Source of the DNA: Edaphobacillus lindanitolerans
GTDB taxonomy: Bacteria; Bacillota; Bacilli; Bacillales_A; Planococcaceae
Direction of reading: 5' to 3'
Assembly: GCF_900156305.1 (NCBI RefSeq)
Contig: NZ_FTPL01000003.1
Span: forward strand, 248,001-312,000
DNA length: 64,000 bases
Notes under the pieces: model-generated
The model's database searches: none
What the model was told of the DNA's origin: nothing
Seen by the model: the letters and a program-made list of their open reading frames with translations, nothing else
Program-made: the position numbers and the translations under genes
Shown here: positions 45,275 to 52,627 of the stretch, piece after piece
Position numbering within the stretch: the stretch's first letter is position 1
How the letters are laid out: every line of letters begins with the position of its first letter

Positions 45275-45347
45275 TGCTTCCATAGCTCAGTTGGCAGAGT
45301 GCATCCATGGTAAGGATGAGGTCGCCGGTTCAAGCCCGGCTGGAAGC
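45275..45347 (+). tRNA. tRNA-Thr (GGT)
   Basis: 73 bases, CCA not encoded. Acceptor GCTTCCA/TGGAAGC, anticodon stem CATCC/GGATG with loop ATGGTAA (anticodon GGT), T loop GTTCAAGCC. Followed after a few bases by a terminator. Confidence 0.96.
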
Positions 45348-45355
45348 TTATATGA

Positions 45356-45397
45356 AAAACGCTCGTCCCCCCGGGGATGGGCGTTTTTCTTTTTGTC
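45356..45397 (+). terminator. Terminator of the Asn-Thr tRNA operon
   Basis: AAAACGCTCGTCCCC pairs with GGGGATGGGCGTTTT (minor mismatches); followed by TTTTTCTTTTT. Confidence 0.85.
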
Positions 45398-45493
45398 CGG
45401 CCCTGTGCAGCGCATAATGCTTCCTGGATTAGGGAATGAGATAGGTGGAAATCCTTATGAAGAACCCCAGACAAGTGACAGGAGCAGTGGCGC

Positions 45494-46657
45494 ATGGAAA
45501 CTAACCTTCCCGATAAATTGGATGACATGATCAATACATTGAATGCCAGGTTCTTTGAGCGCGATTCTGAGATCGAAGCGCTCCTGATTGCCGTGCTGGC
45601 CCGGCAGCATATCCTCATGATCGGTCCGTCCGGCACGGCCAAATCTGCTCTGGTCATGGAGCTTTCGAAACTGATAAAGGGTACTGATTATTTTCAGTGG
45701 CTGCTCACGAGGTTCAGCACGCCGGAGGAGTTGTTTGGCCCATTGTCGCTGAAAGACCTGGAGAAGGGTGTGTATAAGCGGAATACGGAAACCAAAATGC
45801 CTGAGGCCCATCTGGTGTTCCTCGATGAAATTTTCAAGGCGAACAGCGCGATCCTGAACAGTTTGCTGACCATCTTGAATGAGCGGTATTTCTACAATGA
45901 CGGCTCCCCGGTGAAAGTCCCCCTGATGTCCGTGATCGGCGCGTCCAATGAGTATCCGGAAGAAGGCGAAGGGCTCGATGCACTGTTCGACCGGTTCCTG
46001 CTTCGTTTTGAAGTCGATTACATCGCCGATGACGGAAACTTCATTTCTATGATGAAGCATTCAGGCACTGATGAGCCAGCGCCGGTCATGACCCTGGAAG
46101 AATTGATTCAGCTCCAGGAAATGGCAGAGCGGATGGTCATCCAGGATGACGTGTACACGGCTCTTTCTAAAATACGGAATGAACTGCGGGATGAAGGGAT
46201 CCGGCCCTCGGACCGGAGATTCAAGCAGTCGTTGTGCGTCCTGAAGGCCAGAGCGCTGCTTCAGAAGAGGCAGTCCGTGCTCATGGAGGACCTGGTCATT
46301 CTCGAGCATTCCCTTTGGGAGACGCCGGACCAAAAAGACGCCGTATCATCGATTGTGCGCAGACATGCCCAGGATGCTGTCATCCGGATGCTCGAAACGA
46401 TTCAACATGAGGCAAATGAAATGCTGCAGAAGGCTGCGCAGGACAAGTCGGAAGAGTATGGGCTGGAAGCCTCTGAAAAGATGAAGAGGCTGAAGGAAGA
46501 TCTGAATCGACTCCGTGCGCAGTATGAGGACCGCAGTGTGGAAATCGAAATCCTGCTCCATAAAGTAAATGCGATGCAGCAAGACATCATCCTGAGCACG
46601 ATGTACGGTGACGGGGAAGCGGAAAAAGGCCCTTCCGGCATCTTCTACAGAATGTAA
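45494..46657 (+). CDS. MoxR/RavA-type AAA+ ATPase
   Basis: 387 residues. AAA+ core with Walker A GPSGTAKSALV, Walker B HLVFLDEIFK, sensor region VIGASNEYPEEGEGLDALFDRF, then a helical lid. The C-terminal 120 residues are predicted coiled (EKMKRLKEDLNRLRAQYEDRS). The MoxR motif IFKANSAILNSLLTILNER is nearly the RavA sequence. ATG behind CAGGAG. With the next gene it forms a chaperone-like ATPase/VWA pair comparable to E. coli RavA-ViaA; client complexes are unknown. Confidence 0.9.
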   Translation: METNLPDKLDDMINTLNARFFERDSEIEALLIAVLARQHILMIGPSGTAKSALVMELSKLIKGTDYFQWLLTRFSTPEELFGPLSLKDLEKGVYKRNTETKMPEAHLVFLDEIFKANSAILNSLLTILNERYFYNDGSPVKVPLMSVIGASNEYPEEGEGLDALFDRFLLRFEVDYIADDGNFISMMKHSGTDEPAPVMTLEELIQLQEMAERMVIQDDVYTALSKIRNELRDEGIRPSDRRFKQSLCVLKARALLQKRQSVLMEDLVILEHSLWETPDQKDAVSSIVRRHAQDAVIRMLETIQHEANEMLQKAAQDKSEEYGLEASEKMKRLKEDLNRLRAQYEDRSVEIEILLHKVNAMQQDIILSTMYGDGEAEKGPSGIFYRM

Positions 46658-46678
46658 AGAACCGCCGCCCGAGGAGGG

Positions 46679-48079
46679 GTGACCATCAAAGATAACCTTA
46701 CGGTGCTGAATGTGGATGCGTTCGACCAGCGGCGCTTCAGAGAGATTCTGGGTCTGTCAAAGGGACTCCAGAAGCTTGCAGGCGAGGCGGCCATGCCGCT
46801 GTTCGAGCCATTGCTCGGTGACATCTGGGCTTCTTTTTATAAGATGAAACCGGCATTGTTGGAGACAGTGGATGAACGACTTGGGGTCAATAAAATGATG
46901 ATGGAGATCATCATGGACGACCAAGCCTTTGCGTCCTACCGGGACCTCACCCGTTTGAATGACCTGGCATCCGCCATCGGTACCCTCAAGACCGGTGAAC
47001 AGACCCGGCAATGGCTGGCAGAGCAGATGGAGCGGGACGAAGGCCTCCGGGCACTGAATCAAAAACTCCAAGAGCTGGCCGGACAACAACGGCCGCAGGA
47101 AGAGGAGGCCGATCAAGAGGCCTCTGAAGTAATGGAAGAATTCAATGAAAAAATGCAGCAGACCCTGCTCGAAAATCGTGACAGCTACCGGGAGGCGATG
47201 GACCGGGCGCTCCGGGAAGCCCGGGAAGTGGGCGAAGGGCTGAAATCATTGATCGGCGGCATGAGGGCAGGTGACGGGGATGCAGAAATGAAGAAAGTCC
47301 CTCTTCGCGACAAACTATTGCTGGCGGAGAAAATGGCTTCTATGAATCAGATGAAACAAATAGCCGAATGGGCTGGTCGCTTCAAACAAGCAGCGCGGAA
47401 GAAGCAGAGGCCAAAACAACGTCACGCTGCGGCCAGACAGGGCGTGACAACCGGCATCGACATCGAAAACTTGCTGCCCGCCGAGCTCAGCCTGTTCACG
47501 CATCCGATGACCAAAATCGATTTCCTCCGGCGCTTTTCGGAGAGGCAGACGATGCAATTTGAACAGCAGGGACCCGAATCATTGAACCGGGGCCCGGTCG
47601 TCCTCTGTCTTGATCAGTCCGACAGCATGAGCAGCCTCGACAACCAGGCAAAAGGATTTGCGCTGGCCCTCCTGTCCATCGCGAAGAAACAGAAGCGGGA
47701 CTTCTGTCTTGTACTGTTTTCGACCCGTGTCCAAGTGTTCAAGTATGAGCGGGGAGAAATTGGGGCCGCGGAAATGATCCGGCTCGCAGAGACTTATTTG
47801 AGAGGCGGCACGGACTTTGAGCTGGCGCTCGGCGAAGCACTGGGCGTCATCAGCGAAAGCCGGTTCAAGCAGGCCGATCTCGTATTTGTGACCGACGGTG
47901 AAGACCGGCTGACGGATCCTTTCCTGGACCGCTTCACGAAGGAGAAAAAAGAGAAGGCGTTCGAGGTGCTTTCTCTTTTGATCGGGACCAAACGGGAAAC
48001 CGTTGAATCGTTCACCGACCGGGTGATCCAGGTGAAGGATTTCGACGATGAAGGCAGTTTTGTTGCGTTTGAGGTGTAA
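46679..48079 (+). CDS. VWA-domain protein, ViaA-like partner of the MoxR ATPase
   Basis: 466 residues. The C-terminal third is a von Willebrand A domain with a complete MIDAS: DQSDSMSS, the Thr in YLRGGTDFE, and VTDGEDR. The N-terminal part is helical, as in ViaA. GTG at 46679 gives the longest product, but GAGGAGG ends only one base before it. An unusual initiation codon (ATC at 46685 would be ideally spaced) or an internal start must be considered. Begins 21 bp after the ATPase gene; ends at the terminator at 48092. Confidence 0.88.
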   Translation: MTIKDNLTVLNVDAFDQRRFREILGLSKGLQKLAGEAAMPLFEPLLGDIWASFYKMKPALLETVDERLGVNKMMMEIIMDDQAFASYRDLTRLNDLASAIGTLKTGEQTRQWLAEQMERDEGLRALNQKLQELAGQQRPQEEEADQEASEVMEEFNEKMQQTLLENRDSYREAMDRALREAREVGEGLKSLIGGMRAGDGDAEMKKVPLRDKLLLAEKMASMNQMKQIAEWAGRFKQAARKKQRPKQRHAAARQGVTTGIDIENLLPAELSLFTHPMTKIDFLRRFSERQTMQFEQQGPESLNRGPVVLCLDQSDSMSSLDNQAKGFALALLSIAKKQKRDFCLVLFSTRVQVFKYERGEIGAAEMIRLAETYLRGGTDFELALGEALGVISESRFKQADLVFVTDGEDRLTDPFLDRFTKEKKEKAFEVLSLLIGTKRETVESFTDRVIQVKDFDDEGSFVAFEV

Positions 48080-48091
48080 TCTACACTGATA

Positions 48092-48117
48092 CAGGGGCTC
48101 TTCGGCCCCTTTTTTAA
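48092..48117 (+). terminator. Terminator of the MoxR/VWA operon
   Basis: AGGGGC-TCTTCG-GCCCCT with T6. Confidence 0.85.
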
Positions 48118-48162
48118 GGTCATTATGAATACCGCCGAAGGGAACAGAAGAAACTCAATGAT

Positions 48163-48984
48163 CTATTTGTTATTGTACTTCCGAATTAAATCCTGTAACC
48201 CCTCGCGGTCAATCATTGCGACATTATTTGATCGTGCTGATATCTTTGCTTTTTTACTGAAATAACGATTTGTGATGACAGCTTTCTTTTGAACCTTGTA
48301 ATGCCCTCCACCACCGCAGACCTCGTTTACCGCTGCCACACCTACTGTTCGACCTTCTCCGTAACATTTGGCTTGAATGCCTGTTTTAATCTTGTTTTTT
48401 ATAATGATGAGATCTACTCCATAATCTGTATGAGGCGTAAGCTCTACGTAATAACCAAGGCCGTCAAAGAGTTTGAAGAGAAATTTCTCGAACTCTGTTC
48501 CTGACATATTATCTATGTCTTCCATAGAGACAAAATCGACGTGGAAGCTTTTTTTACGTAAATTACGTAAAAAAGAAGGGAACATCATTTCAAACTTTTT
48601 TGCTCTTTGGCCTATACTGCGCCTAAACAGAAATAAAACTAAAAAGAAAAAAACAACCATTTGATACGAAAAATTGAGCATAGACGCTATCAATAAAACA
48701 TTTAAAAAGATGTAAAGATAGAGGGTTAACTTCTGCTTTGGTTTCCAATTTTGAATACGATGTGTACGCCGGAAAGACTTGTTCAACCCCAGTAATCTAA
48801 ATAACATAACACTAATAAGAATAAGAAAGACCCAAAATAAAAGCGAGGCAGGAAGATCATTTTGAAGGAGTATTTGAGAGGTAATCTCCATGCCCAAGAA
48901 AAATAATCCAAGAATGAGAAGGCATTTTCTTAATGGTTTTGGTACAAAGTAATTTTCTTCTCTTTTGTTACGGTTTTTATCCAT
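48163..48984 (-). CDS. Membrane-anchored Mrr-like restriction endonuclease
   Basis: 273 residues. Two pairs of hydrophobic helices in the N-terminal half (LLILGLFFLGMEITSQILL, LLFWVFLILISVMLFRLLG, MVVFFFLVLFLF) precede a Mrr_cat domain: MSGTEFEKFLFKLFDGLGYYV, then the nuclease core GVDLIIIKNKIKTGIQAKCY (D...QxK type). The gene is strikingly A+T-rich against its neighbours, a sign of recent acquisition. ATG behind GGAG. It resembles membrane-tethered Mrr-fold proteins seen in defence contexts, but no methyltransferase is adjacent; function is inferred. Confidence 0.85.
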   Translation of the reverse strand: MDKNRNKREENYFVPKPLRKCLLILGLFFLGMEITSQILLQNDLPASLLFWVFLILISVMLFRLLGLNKSFRRTHRIQNWKPKQKLTLYLYIFLNVLLIASMLNFSYQMVVFFFLVLFLFRRSIGQRAKKFEMMFPSFLRNLRKKSFHVDFVSMEDIDNMSGTEFEKFLFKLFDGLGYYVELTPHTDYGVDLIIIKNKIKTGIQAKCYGEGRTVGVAAVNEVCGGGGHYKVQKKAVITNRYFSKKAKISARSNNVAMIDREGLQDLIRKYNNK

Positions 48985-49089
48985 TATTGGACTCCTTATA
49001 CTGTGCTGAGGTTAGGATGTCCAAAATGGTTTGCCAACAGTACAAGCACTAAACGAAATCATGATCTACAGTGGAGTATGATCCGGGAA

Positions 49090-49136
49090 AAAAACTCCTC
49101 TGAATGACCAGCCGGTTAACTTAATACTCGGAGGAA
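49090..49136 (-). terminator. Terminator of the HD-domain gene
   Basis: On the minus strand AATTCCTC pairs with GAGGAGTTT across a 27-base loop, followed by T7. The stem is short for its loop, so moderate confidence. Confidence 0.5.
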
Positions 49137-49141
49137 TTTTC

Positions 49142-49744
49142 TTATATGATACCGTTCCATTCCTCTTCAAACTCCTGAAGGAATTCCTCCATGAACCGAT
49201 GCCGCGCTTCTGCAATCCGCTTTGCTTCATCGGTGTTCATCAAGTCCTTCAGCTTCAGCAGCTTTTCGTGAAAGTGGGCGATGGAGGTTCCTTCCGCATC
49301 CTTGGGATCATGAATCGCCCGTCCGCGGTTGCCGCCGAATGCGAAGGTACGGGCAATGCCGATGGCACCGATCGCATCAAGCCGGTCGGCATCCTGGACG
49401 ACCTTGCCTTCAATCGTCGACGGCCGGTTGCTGCCGTTTTTGCTGAAGGAGACCTCGCCGATGATTGTGCAGACGGTTTCTATTTTTGCGGCCGGCACAT
49501 GATGTTCGGCCATGAACGCCCGTGCATTCCGAAGGCCGTTTTCCGGGCCAAAGAGCTTCGGGTCATCCGCGTCATGGAGCATGGCGGCAAGCCCGACAAG
49601 CTCCCGGTCGGCATCTTCCGCTTCTGCGAGCCGCATCGCCATCCGGTACACGCGAAGCGTATGGTGGACGTCGTGCCCCGTTGCGTCGCTGTTGAACAAC
49701 TCGCTGATCCGAACCAGTGCTGCGTCGTATAAAGCATGATTCAT
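49142..49744 (-). CDS. HD-domain phosphohydrolase (YpgQ/YedJ type)
   Basis: 200 residues. Metal-binding residues of the HD superfamily are seen: H...HD in GHDVHHTLRVYRMA and AAMLHDADDPKLFG, and the distal Asp in VVQDADRLDAIGAIGIART. The IGIARTFAFGG stretch is typical of YpgQ-like pyrophosphohydrolases. ATG behind a G-rich GGGGGGG site. Stand-alone, transcribed away from micro-array 5 and the tRNA cluster. Confidence 0.88.
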   Translation of the reverse strand: MNHALYDAALVRISELFNSDATGHDVHHTLRVYRMAMRLAEAEDADRELVGLAAMLHDADDPKLFGPENGLRNARAFMAEHHVPAAKIETVCTIIGEVSFSKNGSNRPSTIEGKVVQDADRLDAIGAIGIARTFAFGGNRGRAIHDPKDAEGTSIAHFHEKLLKLKDLMNTDEAKRIAEARHRFMEEFLQEFEEEWNGII

Positions 49745-49850
49745 GTTGATTTCCCCCCCTGGTTGGCAATTCTCCGATCGTTGCCGATTGGCAAGTGGTT
49801 TACCTTCATTCTACCATCCGCAAATGGGGAAGACCGGCAGATAGAATAAA

Positions 49851-50230
49851 GCTTCACTATTTCAAAAGGTTCTCCATAGTTCACAGCGCGTCTCCATAAT
49901 TCAGAACGGCTGTCCATAGTTCACAAGGCGTCTCCATAATTCAGAACGGCCGTCCATAGTTCACAAGGCGCCTCCATAATTCCTAACGGCTATCCATAGT
50001 TCACAACACGTCTCCATAATTCAGAACGGCTATCCATAGTTCACAGCGCGCCTCCATAATTCATAACAGCCGTCCATAGTTCACAGTGCGTCTCCATAAT
50101 TCAGAACGTGTCTCCATAATTCAAAGCGGCAGTCCATGATTCACGACGCGTCTCCATAATTCAAAACGTCTGTCCATCATTCACAACGGGCTCCCATAAT
50201 TCAAAATCCTTCCCCTTAACTCGAAGAACG
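49851..50230. repeat. Micro-array 5: 19 phrases of exactly 20 bp
   Basis: 19 consecutive 20-bp units without any change of register (49851 to 50230); the outermost two are decayed. Two types mostly alternate: TCCATAGTTCAC followed by text like AAGGCG, and TCCATAATTCAG followed by AACGGC, so a 40-bp dimer is visible. The core TCCATA(A/G)TTCA is nearly invariant; the next 6-8 bases vary. Lies in the divergent gap between the HD gene and the Glu-Tyr-Gln-Lys tRNA operon. The 20-bp period cannot encode a peptide repeat. Confidence 0.92.
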
Positions 50231-50331
50231 GTAACAGCCGATGCGCGGTCCGTTCCCATGCCCTGATTTACAGCTCAAACCACATCCGGGGAGGGCCTTT
50301 AACAAAAAATATTCCGACTTCAAAAAATGTG

Positions 50332-50360
50332 TTGCGCGGCCCGTTTTTCTTTGCTAATAT
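50332..50360 (+). promoter_or_regulatory. Promoter of the Glu-Tyr-Gln-Lys tRNA operon
   Basis: TTGCGC and TAATAT with 17-base spacing and an extended TGC before the -10; start near 50367, 18 bases before tRNA-Glu. Confidence 0.75.
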
Positions 50361-50384
50361 AAACGTTGTCCGATTGAGGACTAC

Positions 50385-50456
50385 GGCCCCTTGGTCAAGC
50401 GGTTAAGACACCGCCCTTTCACGGCGGTAACACGGGTTCGAATCCCGTAGGGGTCA
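50385..50456 (+). tRNA. tRNA-Glu (TTC)
   Basis: 72 bases, CCA not encoded. Acceptor GGCCCCT/AGGGGTC (one G-T pair), anticodon stem CCGCC/GGCGG, loop CTTTCAC (anticodon TTC), T arm ACGGGTTCGAATCCCGT. Confidence 0.96.
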
Positions 50457-50461
50457 TATAT

Positions 50462-50545
50462 GGAGGGGTAGCGAAGTGGCTAAACGCGGCGGACTGTAAA
50501 TCCGCTCCTTCGGGTTCGGCAGTTCGAATCTGCCCCCCTCCACCA
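50462..50545 (+). tRNA. tRNA-Tyr (GTA)
   Basis: 84 bases with an encoded CCA. Class II tRNA with a long variable arm; acceptor GGAGGGG/CCCCTCC, anticodon loop CTGTAAA (anticodon GTA), T loop TTCGAAT. Starts 5 bases after tRNA-Glu. Confidence 0.96.
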
Positions 50546-50610
50546 CTCATGTTTATTCTCCGTGAAAACGGGCATAACTAATGAAGTAAGCTTACAGACG
50601 TACGTGATCT

Positions 50611-50647
50611 GAATGAAGCTGACGCAGAAATGCGCCGCTCATCTCCA
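50611..50647. repeat. 37-bp direct repeat, copy 1 (tRNA spacer)
   Basis: Begins GAATGAAGCTGACGCAG and ends GCCGCTCATCTCCA. It is identical to the copy at 50739 and is preceded by a related TACGTGA word. Lies in the 241-bp spacer between tRNA-Tyr and tRNA-Gln, which is otherwise unassigned. Confidence 0.8.
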
Positions 50648-50738
50648 ATTCCTGCCATGAAAATGGCGAGGAGCAAGCAGGTCAAGGAAGCGATTGAACG
50701 AAAGAGGGAGCGTACAAAGCGTACGTGACCGAAAGAGT

Positions 50739-50775
50739 GAATGAAGCTGACGCAGAAATGCGCCGCTCATCTCCA
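50739..50775. repeat. 37-bp direct repeat, copy 2 (tRNA spacer)
   Basis: Second identical copy, 128 bp after the first and 11 bp before tRNA-Gln. The pair may be the trace of a duplicated or deleted segment within the tRNA operon. Confidence 0.8.
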
Positions 50776-50786
50776 TTTTCATACGT

Positions 50787-50861
50787 TGGGGTATAGCCAA
50801 GCGGTAAGGCAACGGACTTTGACTCCGTCATTCGTTGGTTCGAATCCAGCTACCCCAGCCA
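50787..50861 (+). tRNA. tRNA-Gln (TTG)
   Basis: 75 bases with an encoded CCA. Acceptor TGGGGTA/TACCCCA, anticodon stem ACGGA/TCCGT with loop CTTTGAC (anticodon TTG), T loop GTTCGAATC. Confidence 0.96.
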
Positions 50862-50874
50862 CTTTTTTTATTTT

Positions 50875-50947
50875 GAGCCATTAGCTCAGTTGGTAGAGCA
50901 TCTGACTTTTAATCAGAGGGTCGCAGGTTCGAGCCCTGCATGGCTCA
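50875..50947 (+). tRNA. tRNA-Lys (TTT)
   Basis: 73 bases, CCA not encoded. Acceptor GAGCCAT/ATGGCTC, anticodon stem TCTGA/TCAGA with loop CTTTTAA (anticodon TTT), T arm GCAGGTTCGAGCCCTGC. Last gene of the operon. Confidence 0.96.
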
Positions 50948-50951
50948 TACG

Positions 50952-50984
50952 GAACGCCTTCCCAGGCCGGGAAGGCGTTTTTGA
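50952..50984. terminator. Terminator of the tRNA operon
   Basis: AACGCCTTCCC-AGGCC-GGGAAGGCGTT with T5, directly after tRNA-Lys and 9 bases before the end of the convergent M50-like gene, so it may also serve that gene. Confidence 0.88.
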
Positions 50985-50992
50985 TTATGCAC

Positions 50993-51793
50993 TTATTGTT
51001 CCATGCCGCCGGTCTTCCGGTTTTTCCGGTCCTCGTCGTCCTCCCGTCCATCCTCAGGGTCCCGCTCGTCCGACGGGGGATCCGCCCGGCCTTCGAGGTT
51101 TCCCTCATCGGGGGAATCCCCGGACTCCCGTCCTTCCCGCTCTCCGGTCTGCTCATCGTTCTTCTCCTTCTCCTTTTCCTTTTCCTTTTCCTTCTCCCGC
51201 TTCTCGTCCTCTTCTCCGACATCCCGGATTTCCTCTTTCTTCTCCTCGAGTTCTTCCATCTGCTCTTTGTACTCTTCCTCGACTTCCGAGGTGGACGGGA
51301 TGAACGGCTCGTCATTATAATCCGTCCGCTTCCCGTACCGGAGCATCTCATAGATGAGCATGCCGTTGTTCGGCATGCCGTTCACCGTCTTCATCGGCAC
51401 CAAATCAAACAGCACGTAATAAAACTGATAGAAGATGAACCGGCTCCAGAATGTTTCGAACTTCACGATGACGCCGTTTGCCAGCAGCGCATTGATCGTC
51501 AGCCCGGTGATGGCGTTCACCAGGATCGGCCCCGAGTAAATGGCGATGTATGCCCATTTATTTTTGTGCTTCAGCTCATCGTACGAGTACCAGCTGTATA
51601 AATGATAGTATCTGCGGACGTCCACGATTCCGTATTTGAATATTCGCGGTCCGGAGCCGATCGTGATTCGCGGCTTCTTCACCCCGAACAGCCAGCTGAC
51701 GATCAGATACCCGAGTTCCCGCATGAAGATGACGACCGGCAAGATGATGAACGCGGAAATGATCAGTGATAACAGGTCCCTCAGGCCGAACAT
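50993..51793 (-). CDS. Degenerate site-2-protease (M50-like) membrane protein
   Basis: 266 residues. The N-terminal half has membrane helices and a relic of the M50 active site: FMRELGYLIVSWLFG, where the catalytic HExxH is changed to RELGY, and FDLVPMKTVNGMPNNG in place of the usual N/D-P...DG motif. Zinc ligands are missing, so proteolysis is unlikely. The last 85 residues are a highly charged low-complexity tail (EKREKEKEKEKEKEKNDE). ATG at 51793 has GGAGGAGG upstream. It might act as a non-catalytic scaffold. Confidence 0.7.
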   Translation of the reverse strand: MFGLRDLLSLIISAFIILPVVIFMRELGYLIVSWLFGVKKPRITIGSGPRIFKYGIVDVRRYYHLYSWYSYDELKHKNKWAYIAIYSGPILVNAITGLTINALLANGVIVKFETFWSRFIFYQFYYVLFDLVPMKTVNGMPNNGMLIYEMLRYGKRTDYNDEPFIPSTSEVEEEYKEQMEELEEKKEEIRDVGEEDEKREKEKEKEKEKEKNDEQTGEREGRESGDSPDEGNLEGRADPPSDERDPEDGREDDEDRKNRKTGGMEQ

Positions 51794-51964
51794 GTAAAAC
51801 CTCCTCCATCCCCTTGGCCCGTGCATCCTCCTTCTATACCCGGTTTAACATCAATTATTTCTCTGACTTCACTGGTAAAAAAGGCCTCTTATTTGGGGAT
51901 AAAAGAAGAGAACGCACGCGCGGCGGCGGACCCATGACCGATGCGGAGATCCAGGCTGTTTCGC

Positions 51965-51970
51965 TATAAT
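51965..51970 (+). promoter_or_regulatory. -10 box of the GNAT gene
   Basis: TATAAT 31 bases before the start codon; the -35 at 17 bases (TGCGGA) is weak. Confidence 0.45.
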
Positions 51971-52001
51971 GGGGACAGAAATCGAACAGGGAGGCGGGAA
52001 C

Positions 52002-52574
52002 ATGCCGGTATTGGAATTGAACGGCGTCCGGCTTCGGCCGCTCGAGCGGTCGGACTATGAGGCGCTCTGGGGGCTTTATTCCCCCGATATCTTCTTTTTC
52101 ATGCTCAATCAGGTGGAGACGAAGGAGAAGTTCGACAACTGGCTGGAAACCGGCGTCCTTGCGATGGAGACGGGCCACAGTTGCCGGGCGTTTGCAGTGA
52201 CAGATGCCGATACCGGAGAAATGATGGGGACCACCCGCATATTCGGGATCGACCCGTTCAACAAACTGTGTGAAATCGGATCGACTTTTTACGGGAAGGC
52301 ATTCCAGGGGACACACGTCAATACGACGGCGAAATATCTTCTGCTCCGTCACTGCTTCGAAGAGCTCGGCATGATCCGTGTCCAGTTCAAGACCGATTCG
52401 GAAAATATCCGCTCACAGAAGGCCATTGCACGCATCGGCGCCAAGCACGAGGGCGTTCTTCGCAATGAACGCATCCGTTCAACCGGAAAGCCGCGTGACG
52501 TACACCTGTATTCGATCATCGACCGGGAATGGCCGAATGTAAAGCGCCGCCTGGAGGAATTGATGGATCGTTGA
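52002..52574 (+). CDS. GNAT acetyltransferase, RimJ/RimL type
   Basis: 190 residues. Typical of the RimL/YdaF group: GVRLRPLERSDYEALWGLYS at the N-terminus, then MMGTTRIFGID, IGSTFYGKAFQGTHVNTTAK and LGMIRVQFKTDSENIRSQKAI, followed by GVLRNERIRSTGKPRDVHLYS. It should acetylate a protein or small amine N-terminus or side chain; the target is unknown. ATG behind GGGAGG. Stand-alone, convergent with citR. Confidence 0.9.
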   Translation: MPVLELNGVRLRPLERSDYEALWGLYSPDIFFFMLNQVETKEKFDNWLETGVLAMETGHSCRAFAVTDADTGEMMGTTRIFGIDPFNKLCEIGSTFYGKAFQGTHVNTTAKYLLLRHCFEELGMIRVQFKTDSENIRSQKAIARIGAKHEGVLRNERIRSTGKPRDVHLYSIIDREWPNVKRRLEELMDR

Positions 52575-52627
52575 GGGAAAAGATCAGCCCGATGCCGGTC
52601 TACACGTTTGGGATGTTGGAATCCGCT

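Noticed and set aside
49851-50230. CRISPR array
   Set aside because: Constant part is only about 11 bp, the period is 20 bp, variable parts recur between units, and there are no cas genes in the window.
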